Of a stretch of DNA of 64,000 nucleotides, positions 33,684-43,107 are shown piece by piece (within the stretch, counting starts at the first letter, position 1; each line of letters opens with the position of its first letter). The position numbers were made by a program, and so were the translations under genes. The DNA comes from Microbispora corallina. GTDB lineage: Bacteria > Actinomycetota > Actinomycetes > Streptosporangiales > Streptosporangiaceae. The stretch spans positions 124,001-188,000 of the forward strand of contig NZ_BOOC01000005.1 in the NCBI RefSeq assembly GCF_016863035.1. Reading direction: 5' to 3'. The notes beneath the pieces were generated by a model. The model worked only from the letters and a program-made list of their open reading frames with translations. It did no database searches and was not told the DNA's origin.

Positions 33684-34733
33684 TCAGAGCGTGACACCGA
33701 CCAGGACGGGCTCGTTCACGAGCAGCACGCCGAACTTCTCCATCACGCCCTCGCGGACCTCCCGGGCCAGCGCGAGCAGGTCGGCCGCGCCGGCCTCGCC
33801 CGTGGGGTTGGTCAGGGCCAGCGTGTGCTTGGTCGAGATCCGCACCGCGCCCTTCTCGTAGCCCTTCGGGAACCCGGCGTTCTCGATCAGCCACGCGGCC
33901 GGCACCTTCACCGTCCCGTCCGGCATGTCCCAGCGGGGATGGCCGGGGGCGCGTCTGTCCAGGTCGGCCGCCTCCGCGGCGTCCAGGACGGGGTTGGTGA
34001 AGAACGAGCCCGCGCTGCGGGTGTCGGGGTCGTCCGGGTCGAGCACCATGCCCTTGCCGCGCCGCAGGGCCAGCACCGCCTCCCGGGCCTCGGCCAGCGG
34101 CACCCGCTCGCCGATCTCCACCCCCAGCCGCTGGGCCAGCTCCTTGTAGGCCACCGGGCCGGACAGCTCCCCGCGCTCCAGCGCGTAGGTCACCGACAGC
34201 ACCACGTGGCGGCCCGGGTCGGCCTTGAACGCGCTGTCGCGGTAGGCGAAGCCGCAGGCGGCCGCCGTCAGGTCGGCCGTCTCCCCCGTCATCCGGTCGT
34301 AGACGCGCACGCCGGTGACGGTCTGCGAGACGTCCTGCCCGTACGCGCCCACGTTCTGGATGGGGGTGGACCCCACCAGCCCGGGGACGCCGGACAGGCA
34401 CTCCACACCCGACCAGCCCTCCTCGACGCAGCGGGCGACCAGGGAGTCCCAGTCCTCGCCCGCCTCGGCGGTGACCGTCACCCGGTCGCCGTCGGCGGCC
34501 ACCTCGACACCCGTTCCGGCGACCCGGACCACGAGCCCGTCGAAGCCCTCGTCGGCGACGACGAGGTTGCTGCCGCCGCCCAGGATCAGGACCGGCTCGC
34601 CCTCGCGGTCGGCCTCCGCCACGATCCCGACGAGCTCGTCCTGGGAGCGGGCCTCGGCGAACGCCCTGGCCGGGCCGCCCACCCGGATCGTCGTGTACGG
34701 CGCGAGCCGTACCCCTGCCAGCCGTTCAGCCAT
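33684..34733 (-). CDS. murB: UDP-N-acetylenolpyruvoylglucosamine reductase
   Basis: The 349-residue flavoenzyme reduces UDP-GlcNAc-enolpyruvate to UDP-MurNAc with NADPH, the second committed step of peptidoglycan synthesis. The FAD-binding region shows TTIRVGGPARAF and ILGGGSNLVV. The catalytic Tyr/Arg region is GFAYRDSAFK, the proton-donor Ser is in SAGSFFTNPV and the final Glu lies near LVNEPVLVGV. Length and motifs fit type I MurB. The ATG at 34733 is used; the open frame continues through non-coding sequence upstream. Confidence 0.93.
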   Translation of the reverse strand: MAERLAGVRLAPYTTIRVGGPARAFAEARSQDELVGIVAEADREGEPVLILGGGSNLVVADEGFDGLVVRVAGTGVEVAADGDRVTVTAEAGEDWDSLVARCVEEGWSGVECLSGVPGLVGSTPIQNVGAYGQDVSQTVTGVRVYDRMTGETADLTAAACGFAYRDSAFKADPGRHVVLSVTYALERGELSGPVAYKELAQRLGVEIGERVPLAEAREAVLALRRGKGMVLDPDDPDTRSAGSFFTNPVLDAAEAADLDRRAPGHPRWDMPDGTVKVPAAWLIENAGFPKGYEKGAVRISTKHTLALTNPTGEAGAADLLALAREVREGVMEKFGVLLVNEPVLVGVTL

Positions 34734-34951
34734 GCGCACCCTCAGCGTCTCCTCAGCACGACGGGAACCCGCCAGGCGGCGGTGGACCGCGCCGGCCGGG
34801 GACGCCGGGCCTCGCCCGTTCCCAACGGCATGCCCGGAAGCCGGAATGCGGCCCGGGAGTATCCGGAACGTCCCGACGAACAGAATAGTCAGGACCGGCC
34901 GTCCAGGTCGGTGATCCGGTTTCCCGCCGCCCTCTCGCCCCCGCGACGGGT

Positions 34952-35389
34952 TCACCGTCCCTCGGAAGCCCCGCCGGTCTCGCCCCGGCCGTCCTCCCCG
35001 GCGTCGTCCGCCGCGTCGTCCCGGGCGTCGTTCTGGGCGCCGGCGATGACCGCGTCGATTCGCGAGGTGGCGGAGCTGCCGTCCCACAGCAGCTGGGAGG
35101 CGACCATCGAGGCCGTGCCCGACTCCGTCAGGGCCGTCTCGATCGTCCCGCCGGGCGCGACGTCCCGCTTGACCTCGGTGACGGCCTCCTCGCCCGCGGC
35201 GCCCGCGGCCTGCCGGGCGTTCTCGGCCCGGGGCGGCGGCATCCCTGGCGCGGTCGCGGCGTGGCCGCCCGGCTGGCTCTGCTCCGCCGTCTCGGCGTCG
35301 TGGGGCCACTCCTTCTGGGTCGTGACCGGCTCGTCCACCACGCCCTCGGTCTCGCCGGCCCGGTCGGTCTGTCTGGTTCGCTCGCTCAC
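34952..35389 (-). CDS. Acidic hypothetical protein
   Basis: A 145-residue acidic, probably disordered protein starting VSERTRQTDRAGETEGVV, with an Ala/Gly/Asp-rich tail. A short helical core (TIETALTESGTASMVASQLL) is the only ordered-looking part. GGTGGGGAC precedes the GTG at 35389. It sits between the dehydratase pair and murB on the same strand. No family was recognised. Confidence 0.5.
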   Translation of the reverse strand: MSERTRQTDRAGETEGVVDEPVTTQKEWPHDAETAEQSQPGGHAATAPGMPPPRAENARQAAGAAGEEAVTEVKRDVAPGGTIETALTESGTASMVASQLLWDGSSATSRIDAVIAGAQNDARDDAADDAGEDGRGETGGASEGR

Positions 35390-35450
35390 GTCCCCACCGC
35401 TACCCAGCGGCGCCGCACCCAATCGGCCCCGCCCGGGCCGTACGGGCCGC

Positions 35451-35885
35451 TCAGGACAGCTGGACGACGGCGCGGGCCTTGGACAGCACCCGGGCGTCGC
35501 CCGACTTGGCGGTCAGCACGACCACCACGCGCTTGTCCTCGAGCTTCTCCTCCACGACGCCGCTGATCCTGATCGTCGCGCCGGCGTCGTCGTCGGGGAC
35601 GACCACCATCGAGGAGAACCGCACCCCGAAGTCGACGACGGCCGACGGATCGCCCGCCCACTCGGTGACGAAACGCCCGCCCTGGGCCATCGTGTACATG
35701 CCGTGCGCGATGACGTCGGGCAGGCCGACCGCCTTGGCGTAGCGCTCGTTCCAGTGGATCGGGTTGAAGTCGCCCGAGGCTCCGGCGTACCGCACGAGGT
35801 CGACCCGGTGGACGGGGTACTCGACGGCCGGGATCTCCTGGCCCGCCTCCACCTCGTCGTACTTGACCGTCGCAGCCATGGTCAC
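35451..35885 (-). CDS. MaoC-like (R)-hydratase, HadB-type subunit
   Basis: A 144-residue hot-dog-fold protein with the hydratase-2 catalytic motif: D and H in GDFNPIHWNERYAKAVGLPD followed by VIAHGMYTM. It is coupled to the upstream dehydratase-like gene through an ATGA overlap at 35882-35885, so the two likely form one heterodimeric 3-hydroxyacyl dehydratase, as HadA/HadB do in mycobacteria. The catalytic dyad lies in this subunit. The true substrate in this organism is unknown. Confidence 0.85.
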   Translation of the reverse strand: MTMAATVKYDEVEAGQEIPAVEYPVHRVDLVRYAGASGDFNPIHWNERYAKAVGLPDVIAHGMYTMAQGGRFVTEWAGDPSAVVDFGVRFSSMVVVPDDDAGATIRISGVVEEKLEDKRVVVVLTAKSGDARVLSKARAVVQLS

Positions 35886-36331
35886 GCCGCCCCTCCGCGC
35901 TCGACGATGGTGTTGTAGGTCCGGCAGACCGACTCGCCGGACGTGGTGCTGACGTCGCTGCGCAGGGTCAGGAACTCGTTGCGGCCGACGCTGCGGATCT
36001 CAGTGATCGTGGAGGTGCACACGAGCTCGTCCCCGGCGTAGATCGGCCGGTCGTACTCGAACCGCTGCTCGCCGTGGACGACCATGGAGAAGTCGAGCCC
36101 GAGACCGGGGTCGGCGAGCGCGCCGCCGGTGCTCGACAGGCTGAACACGATGGGGAAGGTCGGCGGGGCCACCAGGTCGGGGTGCCCGGCCGCCACCGCG
36201 GCGTCCCGGTCGTGGCACACCGGGTTCCTCTCACCGATCGCGGCGGCGAACTCCCTGATCTTCACGCGGCTGACCTCGTAGGGAGCGGACGACTCGTACG
36301 TCCGCCCGACGAAATCACGGTTCAACGCCAT
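35882..36331 (-). CDS. MaoC N-terminal-like dehydratase, HadA-type subunit
   Basis: A 149-residue hot-dog-fold protein of the FAS1-like dehydratase group. It opens NRDFVGRTYESSAPYEVSRV and contains APPTFPIVF and the strand GEQRFEYDRPIYAGDEL. It lacks the D/H hydratase dyad, as expected of the HadA-type structural subunit, and is translationally coupled to the catalytic subunit. The order rpmG, this pair, murB is common in actinobacteria. Confidence 0.85.
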   Translation of the reverse strand: MALNRDFVGRTYESSAPYEVSRVKIREFAAAIGERNPVCHDRDAAVAAGHPDLVAPPTFPIVFSLSSTGGALADPGLGLDFSMVVHGEQRFEYDRPIYAGDELVCTSTITEIRSVGRNEFLTLRSDVSTTSGESVCRTYNTIVERGGAA

Positions 36332-36697
36332 CGGCGGGGCTCCTTCGCTGCTGCGCCAGACCTCTGCGGCCGACGGTAACAGAACAAGGTTCCGCTGTCG
36401 TGAGGCGGCAGCGCCCCCGCCGGCGACTGTCCACGCTAGCGGCCGGGGCGATCAGACGGGGCTGTGGGACGGCGCCAACGATCGCGGGCCGTTCCCTGTC
36501 CGGACACGACAAACCGGCGCCCCCAGGCGGGAACGCCGGCCGTCCGCGTACGCATCTATGTGAAGATCGCGATGACCGCGACCCTGATGAGGGGCGGCGC
36601 CGGACTCGCGCCACGGCGTCCCGAGGACGCGCGTGCGCGGATGCGCCACACGGGCCCGGCGGCCCCGTTCACGCGAGGGGCCGCGGACGGATCCGGG
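36332..36697. other. Gene-free stretch between rpmG and the dehydratase pair
   Basis: No frame shows coding signal, and no clear hairpin or tRNA-like fold was seen. It probably holds the promoter of the dehydratase-murB genes. Confidence 0.5.
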
Positions 36698-36862
36698 TCA
36701 GCGGGTCTCGCGGTGCGCCCGGTGCGTCTTGCAGTTGGGGCAGTACTTCTTCAGCTCAAGCCTGTCCGGGTCGTTGCGCCGGTTCTTCCGCGTGATGTAG
36801 TTGCGGTGCTTGCACTCCTGGCAGGCCAGCGTGATCTTCGGCCTAACGTCTGTGGCAGCCAC
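36698..36862 (-). CDS. rpmG: 50S ribosomal protein L33, zinc-binding type
   Basis: The 54-residue ribosomal protein starts [20 protein letters not shown] and ends THRAHRETR. It keeps two CxxC pairs (CQEC and CPNC), so it is the zinc-containing C+ form. The GTG start at 36862 is the usual one in actinobacteria for this protein (MAATDVRPK). It lies just downstream of tRNA-Met and tRNA-Thr on the same strand. Confidence 0.95.
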   Translation of the reverse strand: MAATDVRPKITLACQECKHRNYITRKNRRNDPDRLELKKYCPNCKTHRAHRETR

Positions 36863-36941
36863 GTGGGAGTGCCTTTCTGCGTTTGGGACTACTGGACAAC
36901 CCGGGCCGGAGCCACCCTTCGGGGGCGGCCGGCGCGGGTAG

Positions 36942-37015
36942 TAGCGGAGGCCGGACTTGAACCGGCGACACAGCGATTATGAGCCGCTTGCTCTGCCTGA
37001 CTGAGCTACTCCGCC
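36942..37015 (-). tRNA. tRNA-Met (CAT)
   Basis: The 74-base cloverleaf is complete on the minus strand: a 7-bp acceptor stem with a final G-U pair, D stem GCTC/GAGC, anticodon loop CTCATAA (anticodon CAT) and T loop TTCAAGT. The CCA end is not encoded. The acceptor lacks the 1-72 mismatch of an initiator, so it is the elongator type. Confidence 0.95.
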
Positions 37016-37173
37016 TTGGCCGGAAAACGGGAACCGGCCACGCAAGGATACCCGACCTGGACGGCTTTCCCTCAACGGGATATGCCGTGATCGAGATCGG
37101 TCTTCCGGTGGGGAGAGACCCCCACCAAGCCAAAAGCCCCATCCGATGACCTCGGACAGGACTTTCCAGCCAG

Positions 37174-37246
37174 AGCCCCCAAACGGAATCGAACCGTTGA
37201 CCTTCTCCTTACCATGGAGACGCTCTGCCGACTGAGCTATAGGGGC
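37174..37246 (-). tRNA. tRNA-Thr (GGT)
   Basis: The 73-base cloverleaf on the minus strand has acceptor GCCCCTA/TGGGGGC, anticodon stem TCTCC/GGAGA with loop ATGGTAA (anticodon GGT) and T loop TTCGATT. CCA is not encoded. Confidence 0.95.
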
Positions 37247-37360
37247 GTGCCCGGTGTGCGCTCGCGCGTCGCGGACAGGTGTAACCATACACGTCCCCGA
37301 CGGCCGATGCGAAATCAAACAGCGGCGCCTCCGGGCGGCGCAGGACCCGCCCGTACGGGC

Positions 37361-37807
37361 TCAGGGCGTCGGCAGGACCCCGTCCAGATCGGCCTGGGCG
37401 CGCTCGTCCGCAGGCAGCCTCGCCCGTACCCGGTACCTCGTGAAATAGCCGTTCCCGCGGACCGGGACCACCGCGCTGAGCGTCACCGTCGCGTCGTACG
37501 GCGCCGTGGCGCAGCGGGGCAGGCACCAGGTGCCGCTGAGCTTGCCGGCCCCGGTGGCGCCGGACGGCCCCCAGGTCCGCCAGGTCACCTTCGTGAGCGT
37601 GCTGAACTCCGACAGCACGAGATCGGCCGGCCGCCGGTCGGCGCGGCCCCGCTCCGTGTGGTGGAAGTTGAGCACGTAGATCGGCGGCTCACCGGCCGCG
37701 GCCGTCTCCGGCGCGCCGCAGCCGGCCGCCGCGAGGCCGAGCGCGGCCACGGTGAGCGCGCACGCCGCGGTCGCGGCCGGGCGCACGGTCGGGCTGGGCA
37801 GACGCAT
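37361..37807 (-). CDS. Lipoprotein of unknown function
   Basis: A 148-residue protein with a lipoprotein signal (lipobox LAAAGC, Cys at about 30). The mature part is a small beta-rich domain with two Cys close together (TWCLPRC) that could form a disulfide. No family was recognised. It stands alone after the tRNA genes on the same strand. Confidence 0.65.
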   Translation of the reverse strand: MRLPSPTVRPAATAACALTVAALGLAAAGCGAPETAAAGEPPIYVLNFHHTERGRADRRPADLVLSEFSTLTKVTWRTWGPSGATGAGKLSGTWCLPRCATAPYDATVTLSAVVPVRGNGYFTRYRVRARLPADERAQADLDGVLPTP

Positions 37808-37895
37808 CGGATCCCCTCTCAGGGGGTGTGGTGCCCATCCACGATCACAGTTACGCTTCGGCGTCGATCTGTGACTCTAGGTCATCCCATGACGG

Positions 37896-38105
37896 TCAGC
37901 GTACGGCGGCGCGGACGTCCCCGCGAGCCCCGGGCAGCGCGATGACCTCGCACAGGTCGGCGAGATCGACGTAACGGGCGACCTCCTCGACGGACAGGCA
38001 GTCGGCCACGACGAGGCCGTGCCGCCGGAGGCGGAGGACCTGGCGGCCGGCGTGGTGCGCCGGCACGATCTCGAGCCCGTCGGGGCCCACCCATCGCCTG
38101 TCCAT
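37896..38105 (-). CDS. Small conserved-looking protein
   Basis: A 69-residue protein starting MDRRWVGPDGLEIVPAHHAG, with a helical end (SVEEVARYVDLADLCEVI). It looks globular and has strong GC3 signal. No function is known. The ATG at 38105 is preceded by an AT-rich promoter-like stretch shared with the divergent hemerythrin gene. Confidence 0.6.
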   Translation of the reverse strand: MDRRWVGPDGLEIVPAHHAGRQVLRLRRHGLVVADCLSVEEVARYVDLADLCEVIALPGARGDVRAAVR

Positions 38106-38252
38106 AGGGGAACAAGCTATCGGATTTTCCCAGGCATATCTTGAAATGACACCCGTCCCATAGGGACCGGGTTTAAGTGCGGACCTAACGAACGCCAAGT
38201 GTCCTCCCGCACGGTGGCCGTACACCATCGAAACGCAACGAGAGGCCACCCG

Positions 38253-38876
38253 ATGTCCGCCACCACTCCCAACCTGCTGGGCTTCCGCCTCGGCCACCGG
38301 ACCATGCGGGGCGACACCCGCAGGCTGGCGGAGACCACCCGCGCGATCGCCGAGGGCCGGCAGTCCTGCGACGCCCGGCGCGCGGCCGCGATCCGCGACT
38401 ACGTCGTCAAGCTCTGCGCGGGGATCCACCACCACCACAAGACGGAGGACGACGTGCTCTGGCCCGTCATCGTCCGCTCCGCCGGCGCCGAGGTGGACCT
38501 GAGCGACCTGACCGACGACCACTCGGCCCTCGACCCGCTGCTGAACGAGATCACCTCGGCCGCCGGAGACCCCGCCGCCCTGGCGAAGCCGCTCGCCCGC
38601 CTCGCCGACCTGCTCGACGAGCACATCGAGGAGGAGGAGCGGCTGCTGTTCCCCGTCATCCTGCGGCACGTCTCGGCCGGGGACTGGGAGCAGGTGGAGA
38701 AGGCGGCCCAGAAGGGCGGCGACATCCGCTTCGATCTGCCGCGGATCGAGCGGTACGTGCAGCCGTCGGAGATGGCGGAGCTGCGGAAGCTGGCCGGCCC
38801 CGTGCTGATGCTCCTGCTGGCCCTGCTGCGTCCCGGCCACCGCCGCCGCGAGCGCCTCGTCTTCGGCGCCCCGTGA
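38253..38876 (+). CDS. Hemerythrin HHE-domain protein
   Basis: A 207-residue four-helix bundle. Iron ligands are visible as His in LGHRTMRGDTRRL, the cluster GIHHHHKTEDDVLWP, DDHSALDPLL and DEHIEEEERLLFPVI. HHE proteins bind a di-iron centre and sense or handle O2, NO or iron. A single membrane-like segment (LAGPVLMLLLALL) near the C-terminus is unusual and may tether it to the membrane. Confidence 0.85.
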   Translation: MSATTPNLLGFRLGHRTMRGDTRRLAETTRAIAEGRQSCDARRAAAIRDYVVKLCAGIHHHHKTEDDVLWPVIVRSAGAEVDLSDLTDDHSALDPLLNEITSAAGDPAALAKPLARLADLLDEHIEEEERLLFPVILRHVSAGDWEQVEKAAQKGGDIRFDLPRIERYVQPSEMAELRKLAGPVLMLLLALLRPGHRRRERLVFGAP

Positions 38877-38960
38877 CCACCCGGCGCCCCGTGGCCACCC
38901 GGCACCGCGTGGACGACCGGCGCCGCGTGGACGACCGGCGCCGAACGACCGGCGGCACGA
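38877..38960. repeat. Degenerate tandem repeat after the hemerythrin gene
   Basis: The unit CGCGTGGACGACCGGCGC (18 bp) appears twice in tandem, with two more diverged copies before it and part of one after. It fills the gap to the convergent SARP gene. Confidence 0.65.
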
Positions 38961-38997
38961 GAGCGGAGGGCGGGCGGCGGCCACAAGGGCGCCCGGG

Positions 38998-41900
38998 TCA
39001 GGAGGTCGCGGCGAGCGCCCGGAGGGCCGCCTCCTCCCAGTGGGGTGAGCCGATCCGCCGGGCGACCTCCGCCGCCCGGGCGTAGTGGCCGCCGGCGGCG
39101 TCGGGCCTGCCGAGGTACACCGAGAGATCGCCGAGCGTGTGGGCCACCGGCCCGAGCGTGACCGACGCCATGCTCAGCCCGCCCATCTCCCCCTCCGCGG
39201 GCAGGAGGAGCCGGTAGCACTCCTCGGCCGCCGCCCGCGCCCCGAGCGCCATCGCGTTCTCGGCCCGCAGGACCATCATCATCAGCCAGCTGTAGTCGGC
39301 GCTCGGCAGGCGCACGGGGGACCAGACGGCCGCCGCGTCCTCCAGGCGTCCGGCGGCGACGAGCGCGCGGGTGTAGATCTCGTCGGTCACCGTCGGTATC
39401 CGCCGCCACACCGGCGCGATCTCGTCCACGGACTCGTGACCGCGCCCGACGACGAGACGGACCGCGAACCGGCACCACACGCCCATGAGGTGGCCGCTGG
39501 CGCCGCCGCCCGTCTCGGCTATCCGCTCCCCCAGCAGGGTGTAGGCGTGCTCCGCCCGCTCGAACTCCCCGCGGATCAGCAGGTGGACGGCGTCGAGGAA
39601 CGCGAGGATCCCGAGCGCGAGGCCGAGCTGACCGCTCGTCGAGTGCTCGGCGGCCTGGTCGGCGTGCCGCCGGGCCTCGGCCCAGTCGTTGCGGCCGAGC
39701 GCGACCATGCACAGCGCCACGTGCCCCAGCATCCGGTGGCCCAGCAGCCCGGCCGCGGTCGACACCTCCAGCAGCTCGCGGCCGAGCTCCTCCAGCTCGT
39801 CGCGCCGGCCGGGACCGAGGCAGGCCCAGTAGCGGGCGTTGAGCGCCGTGCACAGCAGGCGGGGATCGCCGAGGTCGCGGGCGATGGCCAGGGCCTCCGC
39901 GCTCGCCGACTCGAGCCGGTCGGGATCGTGTCCCTCGACCTCGTGGCACAGGGCGGACAGGAGGCGGCAGCGCAGCTCCCCGGTCTCCTCGCGGATCGCG
40001 TCCTCGATGACCCGCACCAGTTCGCGCTCGAACCGCCGTTCGGGCTGGATCGTCCAGATGATCGGCGCGTCGAACGCGGCGGCGGCCCGGGCGATCGCCC
40101 GCCGGTCGCCCGTCCCGCGCGCGGCGGCCAGTGCCGCGTCCCGGGTCGCGACCGCCTTCTCCACCTCGCCGGCGTGCGCCAGCGCGGACACCAGGCGGCA
40201 CAGCAGGTCGATCCGGGTGTCCGCGGGCGGCTCGGCGAGCAGGCCGACCGCGTCCAGCGCGCCCTGGAGCAGCGCCGCCGCCTCACGGTGCGCGTACAGC
40301 GCGGACGCCTGCGCGGCCGCCCGCGTCGCGTGGGCCGCCGCGCTCAGCGCGGTGGCGGCGGTGGCCGAGGCGAGCGCGTGGTGCCCGAGCGCCCCCACGT
40401 CGCCGGGCCGTACGGCCTCCAGCGCGGCGAGGACCCTCCCGTGCATCCGGGTACGGCGCAGCCGCGGGATGTCCTCGTACAGGGTCTCGCGGACCAGCAC
40501 GTGGGCGAACCGGACGCGTCCCGGCCGGGGCTCCTCCAGCAGGCCCGACAGCACGCCGGCCTCCAGTCCGTCGAGCACGGTCTCCTCGTCGGCGCCCGGC
40601 ATCGCGACGAGCACGTCGGCGTCCGCCTCCCTGCCGAGCACGGCCGCGGTGCGCAGCGTCGTCTGCGCCGTCCCGGGGAGGCGGGCGACGCGCCGCCTGA
40701 TCAGGTCGCGCACGCCGGGCGGCAGCGCGTGCGCGGCCGACGGGCCGTCCACGGCGAGCAGCCGCGCCGTCTCGGAGACGAACAGCGGGTTGCCCCCGGT
40801 CCTCTCGGTGATCGTGCGGGCCGTGGCCGGGCCGACCTCGACTCCGGAGCGTTCCACGAGCAGGCGGGCCACCTCGTCCTCGGCGAGGCCGCCCAGCGTC
40901 ACGTCCTCCGCGGCCTGCACGGCGAGCGCGGCCCGCGTCGTCACGAGGTCGGCGCCGGCCTCGGCCGGGCGGTGCGTGAGCAGGACGAGGACGGGCGTTC
41001 CGGCCAGCCGGACGGCGAGGTGGCGCAGCAGCTGGAGGGTCTCCTCGTCGGCCCGGTGGACGTCCTCCAGCACGATCAGCAGCGGTCCTGGGACGCCCTC
41101 CAGGTAGTCGCCCACCGCCCTGGCCAGCCAGAACTGGCCGGCCGGCACGGCGTCGTCGGTCAGCAGGGGCGCCAGCCGCGCGGCCGTCTCCGGCGGAGGC
41201 GGCGTGGTCGCCGCCAGGTCGCGCAGCACCTCGCTCCACGCCCACGCCGGCGGCACGCCGCCCGTCGTCTCGGGGCAGCGGCCGACGACGGCCCGCCAGC
41301 CCCGATCCGTCAGGTGGCGCACCAGGGCGTCCGCGAGCGTGCTCTTGCCCGCCCCGGCGTCGCCGCCGAGCCACGCGATGCGGAACCCGTCCGCCGCCTG
41401 GGCCGCGGCCGCGGTGAGCCGGCCCAGCTCCCCCGTACGGCCGACCATGCGCGAGGGAGCGGGCGGACGGGCGCGCACGGGCGGCGCGACCGCCGGCGGC
41501 GCCGGAGCCGGGGCGGACGGGGTCAGGTCGAGCGACGGGGCCTGGGCGAGGATGTCGGCCTCCAGGCCGCGGAGCGCGGGCCCGGGGTCCACGCCGAGCT
41601 GGTCCGCCAGCAGCGTCCGGGTGCGGCGCAGGGCCGCCAGCGCGTCGCCCTGCCGTCCGGCCCGGTAGTAGGAGAGCGCGAGCAGCCGGACGGCGTTCTC
41701 GCGCAGGGGGTGGGCGGACACGTGCCGCTCCAGCTCCGGGATCACCTCGGCGTGGCGGCCGAGCGCCAGCCCCGCCTCGGCCCGGTGCTCCACGGCGACC
41801 GTCCGCAGCTCCTCCAGGTGGACCACCTCGGGGACGGCCCACTCCTCGTCGGCGAACTCGGCGTACGGCCGGCCCGTCCACAGCGACAGCGCCTCGTCCA

Positions 41901-42288
41901 CGGTGTCGAGGGCCTCGGCCGGCCTGCCCTGGACCAGAAGGGCGGCCGCGGCGTCGACCAGCCGGGGGAACCGCCAGGCGTCCACCTCGTCCGCGTCGAG
42001 CGCGAGCCGGTAGCCCGGCGGGACGCTCACCAGCACGCGGGCCGGGGTCCTGGGCGCGCGCCCGGGCTCCAGGACCCGGCGCAGGTTGGAGACGTACACC
42101 TGCAAGGCCGCGAGCGCCCGGGGCGGGGGCTGGCCGTTCCACAGGTCGTCGATGAACCGGTCGGTGGACACCACGTGCCCCTGCGCGCACACCAGCCGGG
42201 CCATCACGGCGCGTTGGAGGGCCGTGCCGAGGTCGGTGGGACGGCCGGATATCTCCGCTCCGATATGCCCTAAAACCCGGACTCGCAC
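38998..42288 (-). CDS. AfsR/SARP-family regulator with AAA ATPase and TPR region
   Basis: A 1096-residue pathway-type regulator. The N-terminal winged-helix domain (1-95) and the BTAD domain (about 97-242) define SARP proteins that bind direct repeats in antibiotic-cluster promoters. A Pro/Ala linker follows, then Walker A GGDAGAGKST at 308-317, Walker B LLIVLEDVHRAD and a long helical TPR-like C-terminal half. It reads toward the hemerythrin gene. No biosynthetic cluster is visible in the window, so it may act elsewhere or globally. Confidence 0.9.
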   Translation of the reverse strand: MRVRVLGHIGAEISGRPTDLGTALQRAVMARLVCAQGHVVSTDRFIDDLWNGQPPPRALAALQVYVSNLRRVLEPGRAPRTPARVLVSVPPGYRLALDADEVDAWRFPRLVDAAAALLVQGRPAEALDTVDEALSLWTGRPYAEFADEEWAVPEVVHLEELRTVAVEHRAEAGLALGRHAEVIPELERHVSAHPLRENAVRLLALSYYRAGRQGDALAALRRTRTLLADQLGVDPGPALRGLEADILAQAPSLDLTPSAPAPAPPAVAPPVRARPPAPSRMVGRTGELGRLTAAAAQAADGFRIAWLGGDAGAGKSTLADALVRHLTDRGWRAVVGRCPETTGGVPPAWAWSEVLRDLAATTPPPPETAARLAPLLTDDAVPAGQFWLARAVGDYLEGVPGPLLIVLEDVHRADEETLQLLRHLAVRLAGTPVLVLLTHRPAEAGADLVTTRAALAVQAAEDVTLGGLAEDEVARLLVERSGVEVGPATARTITERTGGNPLFVSETARLLAVDGPSAAHALPPGVRDLIRRRVARLPGTAQTTLRTAAVLGREADADVLVAMPGADEETVLDGLEAGVLSGLLEEPRPGRVRFAHVLVRETLYEDIPRLRRTRMHGRVLAALEAVRPGDVGALGHHALASATAATALSAAAHATRAAAQASALYAHREAAALLQGALDAVGLLAEPPADTRIDLLCRLVSALAHAGEVEKAVATRDAALAAARGTGDRRAIARAAAAFDAPIIWTIQPERRFERELVRVIEDAIREETGELRCRLLSALCHEVEGHDPDRLESASAEALAIARDLGDPRLLCTALNARYWACLGPGRRDELEELGRELLEVSTAAGLLGHRMLGHVALCMVALGRNDWAEARRHADQAAEHSTSGQLGLALGILAFLDAVHLLIRGEFERAEHAYTLLGERIAETGGGASGHLMGVWCRFAVRLVVGRGHESVDEIAPVWRRIPTVTDEIYTRALVAAGRLEDAAAVWSPVRLPSADYSWLMMMVLRAENAMALGARAAAEECYRLLLPAEGEMGGLSMASVTLGPVAHTLGDLSVYLGRPDAAGGHYARAAEVARRIGSPHWEEAALRALAATS

Positions 42289-42340
42289 GGGAGAAGCATA
42301 GGGCGGAAAGCCGGATTTCCGCCCGAATCAAACGCGGCCG

Positions 42341-42907
42341 TCAGGCCGGGTAATGGTAGTAGCCGAGCAGATCGTCCAGCCGGGACACGTCGTCCATCCT
42401 GATCCTGGTCCCGGTGGCGAACGCGTTGATCATCTTGCCGTCGCCGATGTAGACGCCCACGTGATGCGTTCTGCGGGACGTGCCGTAGAAGACGAGGTCC
42501 CCCGGCTGGGCGACGTCCACCTTGCGCAGTCTCCTCAGATGGTCGTCGGTGTTGCCGCGGCCCAGCACGTCGTCCCCGAACGCCTCGTCGTAGACCCACC
42601 GGGTGAACCCCGAGCAGTCGAGCCCCCGTGTGCGGGCCGCGGGGCACGGGCGGATCGCGCCGTGGTAGCCGCGGCAGGTCCCCTTCGACGGACCCGGACG
42701 CGCGGCGTGGCCGCCGCCCCAGGAGTACGCGACGCTCCCCTGGCTGGCGTACGCGATCTGGACGACCCGGGTCAGCTCCCAGTTCAGGGGCGCCGACCCC
42801 GCGGCGAATGCGAGCAGCACGCCGCCGAGGACGAGATGGCGCCGATTTACCCCCATAAAACGTGACAATAGCTCCCTTGCGTACGAGATGACGCCGAGGA
42901 GGCGCAT
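42341..42907 (-). CDS. NlpC/P60 family cell-wall peptidase
   Basis: The protein is a secreted C40 peptidase that cuts peptidoglycan stem peptides. The catalytic Cys is in LDCSGFTRWVY, the His in HHVGVYIG and the third polar residue in KMINAFATG. The N-terminal segment RRHLVLGGVLLAFAAGSA is a signal or anchor helix. The start is uncertain: ATG at 42907 gives 188 residues and ATG at 42856 gives 171 with a more normal signal peptide. Neither has a well-placed ribosome site, though AAGGGAG lies 17 bases before the second. Confidence 0.82.
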   Translation of the reverse strand: MRLLGVISYARELLSRFMGVNRRHLVLGGVLLAFAAGSAPLNWELTRVVQIAYASQGSVAYSWGGGHAARPGPSKGTCRGYHGAIRPCPAARTRGLDCSGFTRWVYDEAFGDDVLGRGNTDDHLRRLRKVDVAQPGDLVFYGTSRRTHHVGVYIGDGKMINAFATGTRIRMDDVSRLDDLLGYYHYPA

Positions 42908-42969
42908 TACCACGCGGCGGCCTTTACCTTCCCCTCTCGACGGCCGATCGACGCTCCGGTGGAACGTTG

Positions 42970-42982
42970 TTACTCTGAGTAA
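42970..42982. promoter_or_regulatory. Short palindrome between divergent NlpC and STAS genes
   Basis: TTACTC-T-GAGTAA is a perfect 6-bp inverted repeat in the promoter region shared by the two divergent genes. It could be an operator. No regulator is suggested by the sequence. Confidence 0.4.
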
Positions 42983-43107
42983 GAGAGGGCTTGTCCCGCA
43001 TTTTGTCTCGGCGTTTGCACGACGCGCACGGCGAAGCGCCACGTCAGTCCGCCATCCGGCGGCCGCGGCGAATTCGGCGCGTCCACGGAAGGCGAAAGGG
43101 AACCACC

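Noticed and set aside
42908..43107. ydaO-type c-di-AMP riboswitch before the NlpC/P60 gene
   Set aside because: The gene type suggested it, but the conserved ydaO sequence blocks are absent.
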